In this document: positions 7,280-10,283 of the stretch, in pieces
How positions within the stretch are numbered: the stretch's first letter is position 1
Layout: every line of letters starts with the position of its first letter
The notes under the pieces: generated by a model
What the model was told of the DNA's origin: nothing
Databases searched by the model: none
What the model saw: only the letters and a program-made list of their open reading frames with translations
Source of the DNA: Alistipes sp.
GTDB taxonomy: Bacteria; Bacteroidota; Bacteroidia; Bacteroidales; Rikenellaceae
Assembly: GCA_029051915.1 (NCBI GenBank)
Contig: JAIDKM010000076.1
Coordinates: 1 to 10,283, forward strand
Direction: 5' to 3'
Length of the DNA: 10,283 bases
Position numbers and translations under genes: made by a program

Positions 7280-7486
7280 TTGCTATGTGTGCCTGCTTCG
7301 GGCTATCGCGACAACCCGTCGGGAGCACTGAACGCTGTCGGCGCGAATGGCTATTGTTGGGCTTCCGCGCCCTTCTCGGCCACCAGTCCTTACGGAGCCC
7401 GTCTGGTCTACGACGCGGGGCGCGACCTGCCGCTGGACGGAAACGAACGTGCTTATGGCTTCACCGTGCGCTGCGTCCAGCATCTG
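7280..7486 (+). pseudogene. Orphan C-terminal fragment of a FISUMP/fimbrillin-type protein
   Basis: Translated from 7280, this stretch reads VPASGYRDNPSGALNAVGAN, then GYCWASAPFSATSPYGARL, and ends ERAYGFTVRCVQHL. That succession (PASGYR, G-L-N-x-VG-x-NGY-x-W-S/A-S, R-x-YGF-x-VRCV) is the signature end of Bacteroidales FISUMP (PF09603, Fibrobacter succinogenes major paralogous domain) modules, often at the C-terminus of fimbrillin-like surface proteins. Here only the last 65 or so residues remain: no ATG, signal peptide or N-terminal domain is present, the only possible start is a TTG, and the frame upstream (open from 7076) shows no convincing homology. Downstream, the frame runs past the usual end through a terminator hairpin to a TAA at 7567. 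Best read as a gene remnant or a silent cassette. I am fairly sure of the family and unsure of the origin. Confidence 0.65.
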
Positions 7487-7502
7487 CGAGTTGCTTTGAA
7501 AA

Positions 7503-7535
7503 AGAGCCGGGTGCAACAATGTTGCACCCGGCTCT
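7503..7535 (-). terminator. Intrinsic terminator of the minus-strand genes
   Basis: The arms 7503-7517 (AGAGCCGGGTGCAAC) and 7521-7535 are perfect complements, a 15-bp stem with a 3-base AAT loop. On the minus strand the stem runs directly into a TTTTTC tract, giving the rho-independent layout about 28 bases after the lytic transglycosylase stop. The plus side has no T-run after the stem, so the direction is clear. Confidence 0.82.
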
Positions 7536-7563
7536 CTATCTCCCCCGCCCTCTCGATGCGGGT

Positions 7564-8250
7564 CTAACGTCCGGCCATGCGGCAATACTTGTAATAATGC
7601 TCGAGGACATCGGCCACATAGGCCTCCGTCTCTCCGCTGCCGGTGAAACGGCCGCATTGAACGAGCTCGGATTCGTAATATTCAGGCAACGCCTTGAGGC
7701 TCAGGTAACGGACGACGACCTCCCACGAATCGGGATTTTCGCCGTAGAAGCGGGCCAGACGCCGCGCGTCGCGGACATGTCCGAGGCCGCTGTTATAGGA
7801 AGCCAGCAGGATACTTATCCGATCCCGGGCAGGCGTGCCAGCCGGAAATGCGAGGGTCTTCTCCATACTCGACAAAAGCTGGTTCGCCAACCGGATATTG
7901 TTCTCGGGATCGGCGATCAACTCGACGGGAACGCCGAACTGACGCCCCACCGACGGCATGATCTGCATCACGCCCCGGGCGCCCCGCCGCGACATCCGGT
8001 CGGAATGGAAGCGCGACTCATGGTAGGCGATGGCCGACAGAAGGCGCCAGTCGTGCCCCTCCTCCTCGCAGATATTGCGCATCAGCTCGTCGTAAGCCGA
8101 GATGACGTAATCGCCCTCCTTGAGCAACGAATAACTGTTGCCGATGCCGTCGCCGGCAGCCGATGCCGGGGCGGCGAAACGCGCATTGAGACCGTAGAAG
8201 AACGTCAGAATCATCAGGATCGCAAAGGCCCAGGCGGTCTTTTTGAACAT
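7564..8250 (-). CDS. MltF-like lytic transglycosylase (GH23 SLT domain)
   Basis: A 228-residue peptidoglycan lytic transglycosylase, which cleaves the glycan between MurNAc and GlcNAc to leave 1,6-anhydro ends. The ATG at 8250 is chosen because it gives MFKKTAWAFAILMILTFF, an N-terminal signal or membrane anchor; the frame extends upstream to 8403 but would overlap the porin gene by over 100 bases. SLT motifs are in order: AYHESRF, with Glu78 the expected catalytic acid; SRRGARGVMQIMPS, about 88-100; and ASYNSGLGHVRDARRLARFY, about 150-169. The last resembles the MltF family more than Slt70. No LysM or amino-acid-binding SBP domain is present, so it is shorter than E. coli MltF and is a catalytic-domain-only form. 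It begins 47 bases after the porin stop, so it is probably co-transcribed with it, and it ends just before its terminator. Likely periplasmic, membrane-attached and involved in cell-wall turnover. Confidence 0.9.
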   Translation of the reverse strand: MFKKTAWAFAILMILTFFYGLNARFAAPASAAGDGIGNSYSLLKEGDYVISAYDELMRNICEEEGHDWRLLSAIAYHESRFHSDRMSRRGARGVMQIMPSVGRQFGVPVELIADPENNIRLANQLLSSMEKTLAFPAGTPARDRISILLASYNSGLGHVRDARRLARFYGENPDSWEVVVRYLSLKALPEYYESELVQCGRFTGSGETEAYVADVLEHYYKYCRMAGR

Positions 8251-8296
8251 AGAAAGTCTTTTTGCGGGCAGGTTCCGTTGTTCAGAACAGTACGTG

Positions 8297-10283
8297 TCAA
8301 TCATAGAATCCCCACGAGATGCCGATCTTGAACATGCCCGGATTGAGCGGATAACCGGCCACGGAGAAATACTCGCCGTTGCCGAACAATCCTTTGTTGA
8401 CATGCTGATACTTCAAGAAAATGCGCATTCTCTTCCACTTCGCCATTGCGAACGCATCGACGTAGGGATAGTTCCCCACCTCGACCTCGCGCTGGTTGTA
8501 GTAGGCCGACAGCGCCGGATTGTAACTCGGGGCCCGATACAGCGTATGGTAATGCCCGTCCAATCCGATCTGCAGGCGCAACACGTCGCGCACAACCCAG
8601 AACTCGTAGTAATACGACAGGTAGGCGCTCAGAAGCGGCACGGGTACGACTTCCTGATTCGTACTCCACTGCAACAATACCCTGTTGTCTAAGTGAAATC
8701 CGCCGAAGCGGAAATCCTTGCGAGCGTACACACTCGTGAGGCTGACGGTTCCGTCGTGCTGGGCGATGCGGCTGTCGGATCCGTAATAGATCTTGTTGCC
8801 GACGACGCCCTGCCATGCTCCCGCCTCGAAAGCGAAGTCGGGAACCGAGAAACGAACCTCGAAACGAGTCTCATTCTCCTTGTCCAAAGGAGCGGACCAC
8901 ATGAAGTGGTTCGAGAATAGATTCTCCTGCCAGTAGGAAGGCGACCGGCGCTCCATCGAAAAGCGCCCTTCGAGAATCAGGGGATGTCCGTGGATGAATC
9001 CGGTCAGCGCCAGATGCGCGCCGATCGAGAGATCTCCACCTCTGTACCCCGACGGGTAGAACCTGAGGTTCGCGTCCCAGTCGACGTATTTCTTTATTTT
9101 GCCTTCGACCGATCCGTAGGCGAAATAACTCGTTTTCTTCACCTTGCGGTAACTGCCGGTCAGATAGTCGTCCAACCCGAACTGCGAATAGGCATGCAGA
9201 TCCAGTCCTACGCCTGCATCGATCGTGCCAACGACTCCGTTGCGATCCCACGGCTGGGCCTGGATGAAGATCCGGTTGGAGATGACCCGCTCGTAGAGCG
9301 AGTCGCGCGACTGCACGGGGTTGATGTACCAATCGTCGTAATAGTTGCTCGTAGTCGACACGAACTCTCCGTTTTCATCGCGGTGGTCGCGTTCGTTGGT
9401 GTAGTCGGCCCGGCGGTCGGTATAGACCTTGCTCCAGGAACTGTACTGGAACGAATGGCCGACGTAGACCGCCGACAACCCGGCCATCGAAAAATCGCTC
9501 TCGGTCATCCGCTGCAACGGAATACCGTAGGACTGCGTGATGAAGAAAGCGTTGTTGCGGTAGATATTCTGCGCCTCGGCGTCGACCAGCTTCATCGGCA
9601 CGCCCGACGGCAGCTGGAACGTCGTATCGGCGATGGCCCAGACACCCACCACGCCGCCGTTCTCCTGCTGCTCGATGTGGTTGTTATAGTAAGCGGCATG
9701 CACCGAATAACGCTTGCCCGTGTGGTTGACGGCGACCGAAAGGTTGTGGTTCTTGGTTCGCGACCAGATATACTGGCCCCGGGTGCCGCGCGCCTTGTAA
9801 TCGACATTGAAACTCGTCGTCGGCGAGACGTTCTGGGCCAGCATGATATTGAAATTCTCCTCGCGGTAACGTTTCTGTCCCGACTCGATATACCCCATTC
9901 GGATGAGAGGCCGCTTGCTGTTGTAGAAAGGCACGTTCTCCATGTTGTAGGTATAAGCGTAATAGGGATCGGCGAAGCTGAAGTCGAACGAATTCGGCCG
10001 GCGGAAATAATTGATCGGCAGCGAAGTTTGCCCGAGCGCCCCTTGCGCCATGTCGCCCACCCCCTCGCGGTAGAAAGGATAGTCGATCCGGAAATCGGTC
10101 AGCGTCGTATCCAGCGGCCCGATCTCCACGCGGTTGTAATCGCGGCTCACATGCCACTTGAAATTATTGAGCGCCCGGATCGAGTCGTTGAAAAAATAAG
10201 ATTCCAACGGCTTGCGGATCCGTTTTTTCTTGGTCGAATCCTGCGGTTCGACATTCTCCTCGTCCTCCCCGGAATCGTAGGGG
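8297..10283 (-). CDS. Putative outer-membrane porin, PF14121 type (5' partial)
   Basis: The frame is open to the window edge, so the start and signal peptide lie beyond it; about 661 residues are seen. The first visible residues are an acidic stretch and then a basic patch, STKKKRIRKPLESYFF, followed by DSIRALNNFKW, which I recognise as the N-terminal region of the Bacteroidetes putative porin family (PF14121, formerly DUF4289). Further family-like segments are IDYPFYREGVGD, YFRRPNSFDFSFADPYYAY, ENVPFYNSKRPLIRMGY, QRYSVHAAYY-like strands and NYPYVDAFAMAKWKRMRIF. The rest is Tyr/Trp/Phe-rich amphipathic strands with Asn/Asp turns, as expected of a large barrel, ending in ISWGFYD. It probably admits small solutes across the outer membrane; no substrate is indicated. 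The lytic transglycosylase gene follows 47 bases after its stop in the same direction. Confidence 0.88.
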   Translation of the reverse strand, partial: PYDSGEDEENVEPQDSTKKKRIRKPLESYFFNDSIRALNNFKWHVSRDYNRVEIGPLDTTLTDFRIDYPFYREGVGDMAQGALGQTSLPINYFRRPNSFDFSFADPYYAYTYNMENVPFYNSKRPLIRMGYIESGQKRYREENFNIMLAQNVSPTTSFNVDYKARGTRGQYIWSRTKNHNLSVAVNHTGKRYSVHAAYYNNHIEQQENGGVVGVWAIADTTFQLPSGVPMKLVDAEAQNIYRNNAFFITQSYGIPLQRMTESDFSMAGLSAVYVGHSFQYSSWSKVYTDRRADYTNERDHRDENGEFVSTTSNYYDDWYINPVQSRDSLYERVISNRIFIQAQPWDRNGVVGTIDAGVGLDLHAYSQFGLDDYLTGSYRKVKKTSYFAYGSVEGKIKKYVDWDANLRFYPSGYRGGDLSIGAHLALTGFIHGHPLILEGRFSMERRSPSYWQENLFSNHFMWSAPLDKENETRFEVRFSVPDFAFEAGAWQGVVGNKIYYGSDSRIAQHDGTVSLTSVYARKDFRFGGFHLDNRVLLQWSTNQEVVPVPLLSAYLSYYYEFWVVRDVLRLQIGLDGHYHTLYRAPSYNPALSAYYNQREVEVGNYPYVDAFAMAKWKRMRIFLKYQHVNKGLFGNGEYFSVAGYPLNPGMFKIGISWGFYD

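Noticed and set aside
7008..7563. Search for an insertion sequence or integrase scar explaining the gene fragment
   Set aside because: No transposase or recombinase coding, no paired terminal inverted repeats and no target duplication that I could find flanking the gap.
7285..8331. Plus-strand open frame of 348 codons across the transglycosylase gene
   Set aside because: Antisense to a gene with intact catalytic SLT motifs, and it starts out of frame inside the FISUMP remnant; no recognisable product.
8251..8403. Longer N-terminus for the lytic transglycosylase
   Set aside because: Would overlap the 3' end of the porin gene by over 100 bases and bury the obvious signal sequence MFKKTAWAFAILMI inside the protein.

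Overview
The window most resembles a chromosome of a GC-rich gut Bacteroidales bacterium, probably Alistipes or another Rikenellaceae. The evidence is lineage-typical protein families (DUF4493, PCMD, the PF14121 putative porin, a FISUMP remnant), strong G/C preference at third codon positions, and no Shine-Dalgarno-like sequences before the starts. The genus is inferred from style, not from a marker gene.

Positions 1-7007 hold a tight plus-strand run of five genes separated by 5 to 39 bases, almost certainly one operon whose promoter lies outside the window. The order is: the 3' part of a DUF4493-type protein ending in two Ig-like repeats; a long lipoprotein with DUF4493-like, Ig-like, FnIII-like and C-terminal PCMD domains; two paralogous outer-membrane beta-barrels; and a second lipoprotein with FnIII-like and PCMD domains. 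The core is therefore mirrored: PCMD lipoprotein, barrel, barrel, PCMD lipoprotein. The gene products look like a surface lipoprotein and outer-membrane barrel assembly. Its function is unknown; the PCMD name implies carbohydrate binding or metabolism but does not prove it.

Positions 7008-7563 form the convergent gap between the two gene groups. This gap has a GC hairpin, a good intrinsic terminator for the plus-strand operon (7150-7170), a third hairpin (7242-7266), an orphan piece of the C-terminal end of a FISUMP/fimbrillin-type protein (7280-7486) with no N-terminal part, and a 15-bp hairpin that terminates the minus-strand genes.

Positions 7564-10283 are minus strand: an envelope pair made of a PF14121-type outer-membrane putative porin (5' end beyond the window) followed after 47 bases by an MltF-like lytic transglycosylase. 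No tRNA, rRNA, CRISPR array, intact insertion sequence or phage gene is visible. The most unusual items are the mirrored PCMD/barrel operon and the orphan FISUMP fragment.
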